A stretch of 8,771 nucleotides of DNA from Lachnospiraceae bacterium (GCA_016301965.1 JAEDOO010000076.1:1-8771), one strand, 5' to 3'. Shown: positions 1-6,390, counted from the first letter of the stretch. The notes: a model not told the origin generated them from the sequence alone. Translations and numbers: made by a program.

Positions 1-314
1 TCACTGCCCTGCAAAAGATACGTCCTCTCGCTGCCGCAATGGGGACAGATCTTGCCATATTCCACTGTGGGATACGTTTTTTCGCAGTCCTCACAGTAGG
101 TAACGGCAGGCAGTGTTTCCACAATAAGCTTCGCATCTGCAAACAGCGGGCGTTTTTTCGCCGCCCACGTCCAGCAGTTCTGGAGATAGGACTCGATCAC
201 CGTCGAGACCTCCCCCAGCTCCAGGGTAACGCTGTGAATATGCGTCACCTGATTTTCCTTTGCCACCTTTTCCAGATGGTCCATGATATGAAAAGTTACA
301 CCCAGTTCGTGCAT
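1..314 (-). CDS. hypA: Hydrogenase/urease nickel chaperone HypA (3' end cut by window edge)
   Basis: Reading from the ATG at 314 gives 104 residues that run off the window, against a usual HypA length of about 113-118, so only about ten C-terminal residues are missing. The protein starts MHELGVT: in HypA the N-terminal Met-His-Glu segment binds nickel. Near residues 73-95 are two CxxC pairs (CEDC and CPHC) separated by about 15 residues, which form the structural zinc site. HypA passes nickel, together with the GTPase HypB, to [NiFe]-hydrogenase or other nickel enzymes. It is the third gene of the operon. The TAA stop of the upstream gene lies inside the HypA ribosome site (TAAGGAG, seven to eight bases before the ATG), so translation is probably coupled. 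Family identity is clear; the client enzyme is unknown. Confidence 0.93.
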   Translation of the reverse strand, partial: MHELGVTFHIMDHLEKVAKENQVTHIHSVTLELGEVSTVIESYLQNCWTWAAKKRPLFADAKLIVETLPAVTYCEDCEKTYPTVEYGKICPHCGSERTYLLQGS

Positions 315-325
315 AGGCGCACTCC

Positions 326-3112
326 TTACTTTTTCTTTCTGAATCTGACCTTGATGGACTGTGTCGCCATATTCGGAAGGATATATTTCAGTTTTTCCTC
401 CGAGGAACGCATCACAGACGCTCCCGGGATCTCCCGGTGCAGCTTGATGGCGTCAAATACGCATTTTGTGGTACAGATACCGCAGCCGATACATTTGTTA
501 GAATCTACTACAGAGGCTCCGCAGGACAGACAGCGGGAAGTCTCCGCTTTTACCTGTTCCTCTGTCAGAGAATGAGACAGATCCTTAAATGTAGCTGCCT
601 GTTTTTTCACATCTGCTTTTTCCGGGATCTGACGTCTGGCTGTATCGTATGTATCAACAGAGATATCCTCTTTATTTAAAGCCACAAAATCCCGGCGGTT
701 TCTGCCGATGGTCAGCGTGCAGTGCTCATGCACATAGCGGTGCAGAGAGATCGCACCTTCACGTCCTGCTGCAATAGCATCGATGGCAAATTTCGGGCCG
801 CTGTATACGTCTCCACCTACGAACACATCCGGTTCAGAAGTCTGGTAGGTCAGTTTATTGGCCACTGCTGTGCCATTCGGACGCAATTCAACATGGAGGC
901 CATCCAGCATTTTTCCCCAGTCTACCGCCTGTCCTACGGAGAAGACTACCTGGCTGCAGGGAACAGTCACTGTGTCCTCTTCATCATACTTCGGAGAAAA
1001 TCTGCCCTTATCATCAAATACGCTGAGACACTTCTTAAATACGATACCGGTTACTTTTCCATCCTCGGTAAGGATTTCTTTCGGACCCCAGCCACAGTTT
1101 ACGCTGATATTCTCTTCCAGTGCTTCCTCGATTTCTTCTGTACTGGCCGGCATCTGTTCTCTCTGCTCCAGACAGTACATAGAAACACTGCCATCTGTGC
1201 AGCGTGAGCTGACTCTGGCTGCATCGATAGCTACGTTTCCGCCGCCGACAACAGCCACATCACCGTTCATAGCAAATCCTGCGCCGGAACCGGCTTTATG
1301 CAGGAAATCTACAGCTGTGTATGCGCCTTCGGCATCTTCGCCCGGGATACCCGGTTTTCTGCCTTTCTGGCAGCCGATCGCTGCATAAAATCCTTTGTAA
1401 CCCTGCTCGCGCAGTTCTTCGATGGTCACATCTTTACCTACTTCTACGCCGCAGCGAATCTCAACACCAAGAGCTTTAATTACTTCTATTTCTGCTGCCA
1501 CAAGATCTTTTTGCAGCTTATAAGAGGGAATACCGTAGCGAAGCATGCCGCCCGGTTCTTCCTGTTTCTCAAAGATCGTCGGCTGATAGCCGGTCAGTGC
1601 CAGATAATACGCACAGGAAAGACCTGCCGGACCTGCTCCGATGATCGCAATCTTTTCTTTAAATCCACCCTGCAGTGACGGGATCGTTTTCTTCGGAATA
1701 TATCTAGTCTCTGCATTAAGGTCCCGTTCTGCAACAAAACGTTTGACCTCATCGATAGCGATGGCCTCATCGATCGTCCCGCGGGTACATGCGTCCTCGC
1801 AGCGACGATTACATACATGACCGCAAATTGCCGGCAGCGGGTTATCCTTTTTGATCAATGCCAGAGATTCCTCGTAGCGGCCCTCTTTTGCCAGCTGTAA
1901 GTAACCCTGCACAGCAATATGTGCAGGACAGGCAGTCTTACACGGTGCAGTTCCTGTATCGTAGCAGTTGATACGGTTGGTATCACGATAATTGTGAGAC
2001 CACATATGCTCACCCCACGGCTGCTCTGTCGGAAGAGGCATCCTAGGATACGTGACCTCGCATCCCTGGCGGTCACAGAGCTTCTGTCCCAGTTTAACAG
2101 CGCCTGCCGGACAGCTTTCCACACACTTACCGCAAGCCACGCATTTTGCCTTCTCGACTTTAGCCACATAGGCAGAACGGGACATATTCGGTGTATTAAA
2201 CAGCTGCGATGTGCGCAGCGCATAACAAACATTTACATTACAGTTGCAGATGGCAAAAATCTTGTTCGCACCGTCGATATTGGTGATCTGGTGCACAAAA
2301 CCGTTGTCCTCTGCCGCCTTAAAGATCTCCAATGCTTCCTCTTTCGTAATATAGCGGCCATCTTTCTGTGTCTCTACCACATAGTCTGCCATATCACCCA
2401 CAGCGATACACCAGCCTTCCGGATCATCGGCGCAGCCTTCATCGTGCGTCAGACGGGAACGACGGCAGGAACAGGGGCTGGCAGCATACTTTCCTTCGTA
2501 TTTGCTCAGCCAGTAGGAAATGTGTTCCAGATCAATGGACTCATTCTCCATCTCGATAGCCTTCTCCACCGGAATTACATGCATGCCGATACCGGCACCG
2601 CCCTCCGGCACAAAGGGTGTGATCTTCTCCAGCGGAAGCCTCGACATGTGCTCAAAAAAGATACCCATTTCCGGATGCTCATTTAATACCTGGGCATTCA
2701 TGTTAAAGAATTCTGCACAGCCCGGCACGTACATGGGCAGCACATACTGTTTTTCATGTGCCTCATTCTCCCAGTTGTATTCCAAAAGACCTTTTCTGGA
2801 CATCTCCTCCAGAAGTGCCTCACATTTTTTCTCCTCCAGACCAGAAAGTTTTACGATCTCCGGCAGTGTTTTCGGCTTACGGACGCCCAGTTTCAGGGCC
2901 AGCTCTGCCTCTTCATCCGTAACCACCGCAGCCAGACCCCAGTATTCCGGGTCCTCCCGGGTGATTTTTTTGATCCCCAGCTTCTGCGGAATGCGGTCCG
3001 TGATCATCTTGCCCAGTTTGGCAATGGGCTCACGAAACGGTTCCGAGGGATCGGGGGTAAAACTAGGATACTTGTATTCCGGATACAGCTCTTTATCCAG
3101 TTCTTTCTTCAT
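326..3112 (-). CDS. Multi-cluster iron-sulfur FAD/NAD(P) oxidoreductase (GltD/NfnB-like) with winged-helix-like N terminus
   Basis: A 928-residue soluble protein with no signal peptide or membrane segment. Residues 60-125 resemble a small winged-helix fold. Residues 214-296 carry C214-x-C216-R, C227, C235 and then an ICNC element (C289, C291) with C296, a cysteine pattern found in anaerobic iron-sulfur proteins. A classic ferredoxin motif follows (C324, C327, C330, C334). C383-C442 (seven cysteines including CPA and CGHVC) match the two-cluster N-terminal domain of GltD/NfnB. The FAD site GAGPAG is at 492-497, the NAD(P) site GGGNVA at 623-628 and the second FAD motif GGD near 767. The C terminus adds another ferredoxin motif (C874, C877, C880, C884) after C861/C864. 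It probably moves electrons between NAD(P)H and ferredoxin-like partners. It starts 13 bases after hypB, with an AGGGAGG ribosome site eight to nine bases upstream. The exact reaction is not known to me. Confidence 0.88.
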   Translation of the reverse strand: MKKELDKELYPEYKYPSFTPDPSEPFREPIAKLGKMITDRIPQKLGIKKITREDPEYWGLAAVVTDEEAELALKLGVRKPKTLPEIVKLSGLEEKKCEALLEEMSRKGLLEYNWENEAHEKQYVLPMYVPGCAEFFNMNAQVLNEHPEMGIFFEHMSRLPLEKITPFVPEGGAGIGMHVIPVEKAIEMENESIDLEHISYWLSKYEGKYAASPCSCRRSRLTHDEGCADDPEGWCIAVGDMADYVVETQKDGRYITKEEALEIFKAAEDNGFVHQITNIDGANKIFAICNCNVNVCYALRTSQLFNTPNMSRSAYVAKVEKAKCVACGKCVESCPAGAVKLGQKLCDRQGCEVTYPRMPLPTEQPWGEHMWSHNYRDTNRINCYDTGTAPCKTACPAHIAVQGYLQLAKEGRYEESLALIKKDNPLPAICGHVCNRRCEDACTRGTIDEAIAIDEVKRFVAERDLNAETRYIPKKTIPSLQGGFKEKIAIIGAGPAGLSCAYYLALTGYQPTIFEKQEEPGGMLRYGIPSYKLQKDLVAAEIEVIKALGVEIRCGVEVGKDVTIEELREQGYKGFYAAIGCQKGRKPGIPGEDAEGAYTAVDFLHKAGSGAGFAMNGDVAVVGGGNVAIDAARVSSRCTDGSVSMYCLEQREQMPASTEEIEEALEENISVNCGWGPKEILTEDGKVTGIVFKKCLSVFDDKGRFSPKYDEEDTVTVPCSQVVFSVGQAVDWGKMLDGLHVELRPNGTAVANKLTYQTSEPDVFVGGDVYSGPKFAIDAIAAGREGAISLHRYVHEHCTLTIGRNRRDFVALNKEDISVDTYDTARRQIPEKADVKKQAATFKDLSHSLTEEQVKAETSRCLSCGASVVDSNKCIGCGICTTKCVFDAIKLHREIPGASVMRSSEEKLKYILPNMATQSIKVRFRKKK

Positions 3113-3125
3113 CGATTTGCCCTCC

Positions 3126-3794
3126 CTATTCTTTCCATATCTTTACCTGGTTATACAGCCAATCTGTCCATGCGGTGATACCCTCCCCCGTTTTTGCGCT
3201 GACAGGGAAGATCTCTGCCTGAGGATTTCTCTGATGGATATAGGTTTTTACCAGATCCATATCAAAATCAAAGTACGGCAGTACATCCGTCTTATTGATC
3301 AGCACCGCATCACATACCTGAAACATCAGCGGATACTTCAGAGGTTTGTCATGCCCCTCCGGCACGGACAGGATCATGACGTTCTTCACCGCTCCCGTGT
3401 CAAATTCCGCCGGACAGACCAAATTTCCTACATTTTCCAGTATTGCCAGATCCACATCGGAAACTCCAAGACCTTCTATTCCCTGACTGGTCATAGCTGC
3501 ATCCAGATGACACATCCCACCGGTATGAAGCTGAATAGACTTCACTCCCGTCTGAGCGATGGTTCTGGCATCCACATCCGAATCAATATCTGCTTCCATG
3601 ACACCGATCCGAAGCGAATCCTTCAGCGTTTCAATGGTCTTTACCAGTGTGGTGGTTTTTCCCGCTCCCGGTGAAGACATCAGATTCAGCAAAAACACGC
3701 CCTTTTCCTTCAGCTCTTTTCTCAGCGCGTCAGCCTGTCTGTCATTGTCCGCAAAAACACTTTCCTTAATCTCCAGCACTCTAATCTCTGCCAT
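3126..3794 (-). CDS. hypB: Nickel-delivery GTPase HypB
   Basis: A 222-residue SIMIBI-class GTPase that drives nickel insertion with HypA. The P-loop SSPGAGKT is at 40-47, the metal-site Cys-His pair at 95-96 (GGMCHLDA), another conserved Cys at 127 (VCPAEFD), the base-specificity motif NKTD at 167-170 and SAKTGEG at 199-205. It has neither the N-terminal CxxCGC high-affinity nickel motif nor a His-rich stretch, so it is the minimal HypB type. I chose the ATG at 3794 (MAEIRVLEIKESV). The frame is open back to an ATG at 3863, but that codon overlaps the -10 box of a strong promoter and would not be in the mRNA. It is the first gene of the hypB-oxidoreductase-hypA operon; its TAG stop overlaps the next gene's ribosome site. 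Length and motifs fit the family closely. Confidence 0.95.
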   Translation of the reverse strand: MAEIRVLEIKESVFADNDRQADALRKELKEKGVFLLNLMSSPGAGKTTTLVKTIETLKDSLRIGVMEADIDSDVDARTIAQTGVKSIQLHTGGMCHLDAAMTSQGIEGLGVSDVDLAILENVGNLVCPAEFDTGAVKNVMILSVPEGHDKPLKYPLMFQVCDAVLINKTDVLPYFDFDMDLVKTYIHQRNPQAEIFPVSAKTGEGITAWTDWLYNQVKIWKE

Positions 3795-3822
3795 ACGTTT
3801 CCGGTACCTTTCCCTTTTTGTT

Positions 3823-3858
3823 AAAAAACCGGGAAAGCCCAAATGGTTCCCGGTTTTT
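3823..3858 (-). promoter_or_regulatory. Hairpin at the 5' end of the hypB mRNA (attenuator, operator or stabiliser)
   Basis: A perfect 12-bp inverted repeat (arms 3824-3835 and 3847-3858, AAAAACCGGGAA against its complement) with an 11-nt loop. On the minus strand it is followed by a T run, so it has the form of an intrinsic terminator. By symmetry it looks like one on the plus strand too. Given the promoter at 3862-3891, the mRNA would begin inside the first arm, so the hairpin sits at about +1 to +32. It could terminate early, bind a dimeric regulator as DNA, or protect the 5' end. The repeat is seen directly; the role is inference. Confidence 0.6.
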
Positions 3859-3861
3859 CTC

Positions 3862-3891
3862 ATTATACTACAGGTGCTGGAAGGGTGTCAA
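3862..3891 (-). promoter_or_regulatory. Sigma-A promoter of the hypB operon
   Basis: On the minus strand TTGACA (3886-3891) and TATAAT (3862-3867), both perfect consensus, are separated by 18 bp. Predicted start point near 3855. This places the start of hypB translation at 3794, leaving a leader of about 60 nt. Confidence 0.82.
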
Positions 3892-3928
3892 TTTCCATTG
3901 ACAGGCCAAATATTTCCAGAATTTTTTC

Positions 3929-3976
3929 AAATAAAATACGCTCGACCGATTCTTTTTTCTCTCGATCGAGCGTATT
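3929..3976 (-). terminator. Intrinsic terminator of the small transcript
   Basis: A perfect 11-bp stem (3966-3976 with 3935-3945, AATACGCTCGA and its complement) with a 20-nt loop. On the minus strand it is followed by a T-rich tail (TTATTT). There is no T tract on the plus-strand side, so the direction is minus. It ends about 40 bp before the hypB promoter and insulates the two units. Confidence 0.65.
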
Positions 3977-3998
3977 AATGAAAATTCAGTAATTTCAT
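3975..3998 (-). CDS. Mini-ORF 4 (MKLLNFH)
   Basis: Seven codons and TAA, six bases after a GAAGGTG ribosome site. Almost the whole frame can fold into a hairpin (ATGAAATT paired with AATTTTCAT, one bulge), and its stop overlaps the base of the terminator stem. No known family; translation is unproven. Confidence 0.3.
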   Translation of the reverse strand: MKLLNFH

Positions 3999-4089
3999 GT
4001 TCTACACCTTCAACTTTCTTAAATTATGGGGTAAATCGTTAAGTTTTTGTTGGACCGTACCTCCTGTTATTTATTTCGAATCAAATCCG

Positions 4090-4110
4090 CTATGGACCTC
4101 TGCCTTTCAT
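4090..4110 (-). CDS. Mini-ORF 3 (MKGRGP)
   Basis: Six codons and TAG, nine bases after AAAGGAG. An in-frame ATG at 4119 directly abuts the ribosome site and is too close to be used. The ribosome site can pair with an upstream segment at 4152-4162, so initiation may be switchable. The Arg-Gly-Pro-stop ending is the kind of sequence that can slow ribosomes; this is inference. Confidence 0.35.
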   Translation of the reverse strand: MKGRGP

Positions 4111-4180
4111 ATAAATCATCTCCTTTAAGTTGCTATGTATTTATATAAACTCTTAAAGAGATTTTCTGATTTATGTACCG

Positions 4181-4189
4181 TTATTCCAT
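4181..4189 (-). CDS. Mini-ORF 2 (ME)
   Basis: ATG-GAA-TAA seven bases after GAAGGA. The surrounding bases (AGGA, then GACC, then ATGG) repeat the arrangement of mini-ORF 1, which suggests a duplicated unit. A start-stop pair this short would act through ribosome occupancy, not through a product. Confidence 0.22.
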   Translation of the reverse strand: ME

Positions 4190-4228
4190 CGGTCTATCCT
4201 TCTTTCGTTAGATTTCTTGTGATGAAGT

Positions 4229-4240
4229 TTAACGAGCCAT
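4229..4240 (-). CDS. Mini-ORF 1 (MAR)
   Basis: ATG-GCT-CGT-TAA with a perfect AGGAGG ribosome site eight bases upstream. It is the first initiation site on the predicted transcript, about 72 nt from its 5' end. The strength of this site for a three-codon frame is striking. No product function is claimed. Confidence 0.35.
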   Translation of the reverse strand: MAR

Positions 4241-4318
4241 TGGTCCGTCCTCCTATATCTTAATATTTAGGAATTCTTTTGTTCCTTTTTGTCTGAATCC
4301 TTTTCTTTTGTTGGTATC

Positions 4319-4347
4319 AATATAACACTTCATTTTGTATTTGTCAA
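4319..4347 (-). promoter_or_regulatory. Sigma-A promoter of the small transcript
   Basis: TTGACA (4342-4347) and TATATT (4319-4324) on the minus strand with an ideal 17-bp spacer. Predicted start near 4312. The upstream DNA is A/T-rich, as in an UP element. Confidence 0.75.
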
Positions 4348-4368
4348 CCATCTTTTTTATTTTCTTTA

Positions 4369-4383
4369 AATATTCAGAATATT
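4369..4383. repeat. Small palindrome upstream of the small-RNA promoter
   Basis: AATATTC and GAATATT flank a single A: a perfect 7-bp inverted repeat, 21 bp upstream of the -35 box. It could be an activator site, but the DNA here is very AT-rich and chance is possible. Confidence 0.3.
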
Positions 4384-4440
4384 ATTTCATTTACAAACAA
4401 TTTGCACACAATGCATCTTATTCCTTATTTCATTCTAGTC

Positions 4441-4495
4441 TTTAAAACAAAGAATCCCAGAATAATCTGTACTGCAGACTGTTCTAGGACTCTTT
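4441..4495 (-). terminator. Long hairpin terminator of pncB
   Basis: Arms 4449-4469 and 4475-4495 form a 21-position stem with 18 pairs (including one G-T wobble) and three A-C mismatches around a 5-nt loop. On the minus strand it is followed by TTCTTTGTTTT. It lies 75 bases after the pncB stop. The remaining sequence on either side (4384-4440 and 4496-4569) is AT-rich and I see nothing further in it. Confidence 0.65.
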
Positions 4496-4569
4496 ATTTC
4501 GTACTATAGTGTTAAATATTGGGAATCTAACGGATTGTTTGTAACAAATTATTTTATGGTTTTCTCACA

Positions 4570-6036
4570 TTATCTCTGCAAATGTTTCATACTCATCTCT
4601 TCCAGCAGATCACTCTTAATCTTATAGAGTTTTTCGGAGAGGTCGACATAGACTTCGTGGGGGTTGACCAGTCGTCTGGTCTCGTCCCAGAGGGTTTCCT
4701 GTTCCTGTCTGCAGATCTTCTGGATCTCCATAACGCTGGGTGAGGTATAGCAGGGCTCGCCTTTGTCGATAACTTTGATCAGAAGCTCTCGTAAGGTGTA
4801 CGTACCTGCTTTGAGCTTGGTCTTTTTCCAGGTCTCTATGGGGTCGAAGATAATCATATCCTGATTCTCATCGAATTTCTCACCATCCAGGCAGATCAGA
4901 TCCGCGCGGATCTTTCCCGTTTCTTTGTCATAGATACGGTAGATAATCTTGTTGCCGGGGTTGGTTACCTTTTCACTGTTCTCGGACAACTTGATCTTTG
5001 GAGTAAACTCAGCTTCATCCGGAGTTTTTACAGCGGCCAGCTTATATACACCTCCGAAGGCCGGACAGTCTTTAGAGGTGATAAGGTTGGTGCCAACACC
5101 CCAGGAATTAATCTTGGCTCCCTGAGCCTTCAGACTGTCAATCAGATACTCATCCAGATCACTGGATGCGGAGATGATGGCATCGCCGAAGCCAGCCTCA
5201 TCCAGCATCTTATAAGCTTTCTTTGACAGATATGCCAGGTCACCGCTGTCAATACGGATACCATAGCCCTTCATGGGCAGGCCGGCCTCCTTCATTTCTT
5301 TAAATACACGGATGGCATTGGGCACACCGGAATCCAGTACATCATAGGTATCTACCAGCAGGATACAGGCATCCGGATACATCTGGGCATAGGTTTTAAA
5401 AGCAGTATACTCATCGGGGAAGCTCATGATCCAGCTATGAGCATGGGTTCCCTTTACCGGTACGCCAAACATCTGACCTGTCAGTACGTTGGATGTACCG
5501 ACACAACCAGCGATCACAGCGGCTCTTGCGCCGTAAATACCGGCATCCGGCCCCTGGGCACGGCGAAGACCAAACTCCATGATGCCGTCGCCTTTGGCTG
5601 CGTACACTACACGGGCAGCTTTCGTGGCAATCAAACTCTGATGATTCAAAATATTCAAGATGGCGGTTTCCACCAGCTGAGCCTCCATCACCGGTGCAAT
5701 GACCTTGACCAGCGGTTCTCTTGGGAATACCACTGTACCTTCAGGAATCGCATAGATATCACCGGTAAAATGGAAACCTCTCAGATATTCCAGAAAATCC
5801 GGTTCAAAAATGCCAAGACTCCGCAGATAGCAGATATCATCCGGTGTGAAATGAAGATCACGGATATATTCTATGATCTGTTCCAGACCAGCCGCGATAG
5901 CATAGCCGCCATCACAGGGATTCTTACGGTAAAAAGCATCAAAGACCACGATCTGGTCTGTGGGATTTTTAAAATAACCCTGCATCATCGTCAGCTCATA
6001 AAGATCGGTAAGCAGAGTAAGATTCATTGCTCTCAT
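4570..6036 (-). CDS. pncB: Nicotinate phosphoribosyltransferase (NAPRTase)
   Basis: A 488-residue cytoplasmic enzyme of NAD salvage (Preiss-Handler pathway). It converts nicotinate and PRPP, with ATP hydrolysis, to nicotinate mononucleotide. Family marks: the start LLTDLYELTMMQGYF at 8-22, FGLRRAQGPDAG at 155-166, GTHAHSW at 196-202 (His200 probably the phosphorylated catalytic His), VDTYD near 228-232, the phosphate-binding stretch RIDSGDL at 261-267, and GVGTNL at 313-318. Its length matches the long Firmicutes/animal-type NAPRTase with a C-terminal extension. The ATG at 6036 is nearest the AAAGGAG at 6051-6057, with a rather long 14-nt gap; the ATG at 6027 would be 23 nt away and is less likely. 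It is a single-gene unit with its own promoter, operator candidate and terminator. Confidence 0.95.
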   Translation of the reverse strand: MRAMNLTLLTDLYELTMMQGYFKNPTDQIVVFDAFYRKNPCDGGYAIAAGLEQIIEYIRDLHFTPDDICYLRSLGIFEPDFLEYLRGFHFTGDIYAIPEGTVVFPREPLVKVIAPVMEAQLVETAILNILNHQSLIATKAARVVYAAKGDGIMEFGLRRAQGPDAGIYGARAAVIAGCVGTSNVLTGQMFGVPVKGTHAHSWIMSFPDEYTAFKTYAQMYPDACILLVDTYDVLDSGVPNAIRVFKEMKEAGLPMKGYGIRIDSGDLAYLSKKAYKMLDEAGFGDAIISASSDLDEYLIDSLKAQGAKINSWGVGTNLITSKDCPAFGGVYKLAAVKTPDEAEFTPKIKLSENSEKVTNPGNKIIYRIYDKETGKIRADLICLDGEKFDENQDMIIFDPIETWKKTKLKAGTYTLRELLIKVIDKGEPCYTSPSVMEIQKICRQEQETLWDETRRLVNPHEVYVDLSEKLYKIKSDLLEEMSMKHLQR

Positions 6037-6070
6037 GGGAAATTTAAATACTCCTTTCGTATGTGAACCT

Positions 6071-6088
6071 TTTGTGTCTTGTCACAAA
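6071..6088. promoter_or_regulatory. Candidate repressor operator in the pncB leader
   Basis: TTTGTG and CACAAA form a perfect 6-bp inverted repeat with a 6-bp spacer (TCTTGT). It sits at about +3 to +20 of the predicted pncB transcript, where a bound repressor would block transcription. Firmicutes NAD-salvage genes are often controlled by the nicotinate-responsive repressor NiaR. Whether this is a NiaR site is inference; I cannot compare it with the published motif here. Confidence 0.4.
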
Positions 6089-6097
6089 CTTTTCCCT

Positions 6098-6128
6098 ATT
6101 ATACCACTTTGCGAAAAAAAAACATCAA
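6098..6128 (-). promoter_or_regulatory. pncB promoter (extended -10)
   Basis: Minus-strand TATAAT (6098-6103) is preceded by TGG, giving an extended -10 (TGnTATAAT). The best -35 is TTGATG (6123-6128) at a long 19-bp spacing. The extended -10 may compensate. Predicted start near 6091. Most of 6129-6223, between this and the divergent tRNA promoter, is AT-rich with A and T runs and no recognisable gene. Confidence 0.6.
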
Positions 6129-6223
6129 AAATCTCTTTTTTTTATACAAAAAACGTATTTTTGCTTCGGAAAAATCTTTGCTGTGACTCTAAAAATATTT
6201 TTCAAAAAAATCCAAATTAGTTA

Positions 6224-6252
6224 TTGACATTTCCTGCATCATCCCCTATAAT
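6224..6252 (+). promoter_or_regulatory. Promoter of tRNA-Gln
   Basis: TTGACA (6224-6229), 17 bp, TATAAT (6247-6252): a full consensus sigma-A promoter. Predicted start near 6259, about 26 nt before the mature tRNA. Confidence 0.85.
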
Positions 6253-6284
6253 ACATCGTGTTGCGGCAATAAAGAGCAACGCAT

Positions 6285-6357
6285 TGGGCTATCGCCAAAT
6301 GGTAAGGCAACGGACTCTGACTCCGTCATTTTCAAGGTTCGAATCCTTGTAGCCCAG
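6285..6357 (+). tRNA. tRNA-Gln (anticodon CUG)
   Basis: A complete cloverleaf. The acceptor stem TGGGCTA (6285-6291) pairs with TAGCCCA (6350-6356), followed by discriminator G6357. The anticodon stem ACGGA/TCCGT encloses the loop CTCTGAC with anticodon CTG, reading CAG (Gln). The T arm is CAAGG-TTCGAAT-CCTTG. The U1-A72 pair and G73 are typical of bacterial tRNA-Gln. CCA is not encoded and must be added after transcription. It stands alone between its own promoter and terminator. Confidence 0.95.
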
Positions 6358-6360
6358 CTG

Positions 6361-6390
6361 AGAGCACTTCGTTCGAGGTGCTCTTTTTTT
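6361..6390 (+). terminator. Intrinsic terminator of tRNA-Gln
   Basis: AGAGCAC (6361-6367) pairs with GTGCTCT (6378-6384); further pairs extend toward a small loop, and a run of seven T follows (6384-6390). Directly after it is a 9-bp tandem duplication (TTTTGGTTG at 6392-6400 and 6401-6409). Confidence 0.85.

Larger units (their letters stand above)
3929..4312 (-). ncRNA. Predicted independent ~380-nt transcript with four mini-ORFs; unknown function
   Basis: The 700-base gap between hypB and pncB contains no normal gene. It has a strong minus-strand promoter (4319-4347) and, about 380 nt downstream, an intrinsic terminator (3929-3976), so a discrete small transcript is likely. Along it lie five Shine-Dalgarno sequences: AGGAGG 4249-4254, GAAGGA 4197-4202, AAAGGAG 4120-4126, AGGAGG 4060-4065 and AAGGTG 4005-4010. 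Four are followed at good spacing by ATG and then a stop within 2-7 codons. It does not resemble tmRNA, 6S RNA, RNase P RNA or SRP RNA as I know them. It could be a peptide-coding or ribosome-sensing leader RNA, or a dual-function small RNA. That it is transcribed is inferred from sequence only. Confidence 0.55.

Noticed and set aside
2520..3674. Long open frame on the plus strand (384 codons) opposite the oxidoreductase and hypB
   Set aside because: It lies antisense to two strongly recognised genes, has no family-like sequence and crosses their boundary; it is a shadow of their codon pattern. The same holds for the other plus-strand frames over coding genes.
3818..3824. TTGTTAA half-site resembling a Rex (NADH-sensing repressor) operator before hypB
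   Set aside because: The second half (TTAACAA at the right spacing) is missing, so it is only a half-site in AT-rich DNA.
3929..3976. Hairpin as a transcription attenuator reading through into hypB
   Set aside because: hypB has its own consensus promoter after this hairpin, so read-through is not needed; I kept the hairpin as the terminator of the separate small transcript.
6340..6357. 3' end of tRNA-Gln as an integration (att) site
   Set aside because: No second copy of the tRNA end and no integrase or other mobile gene is visible in the window.
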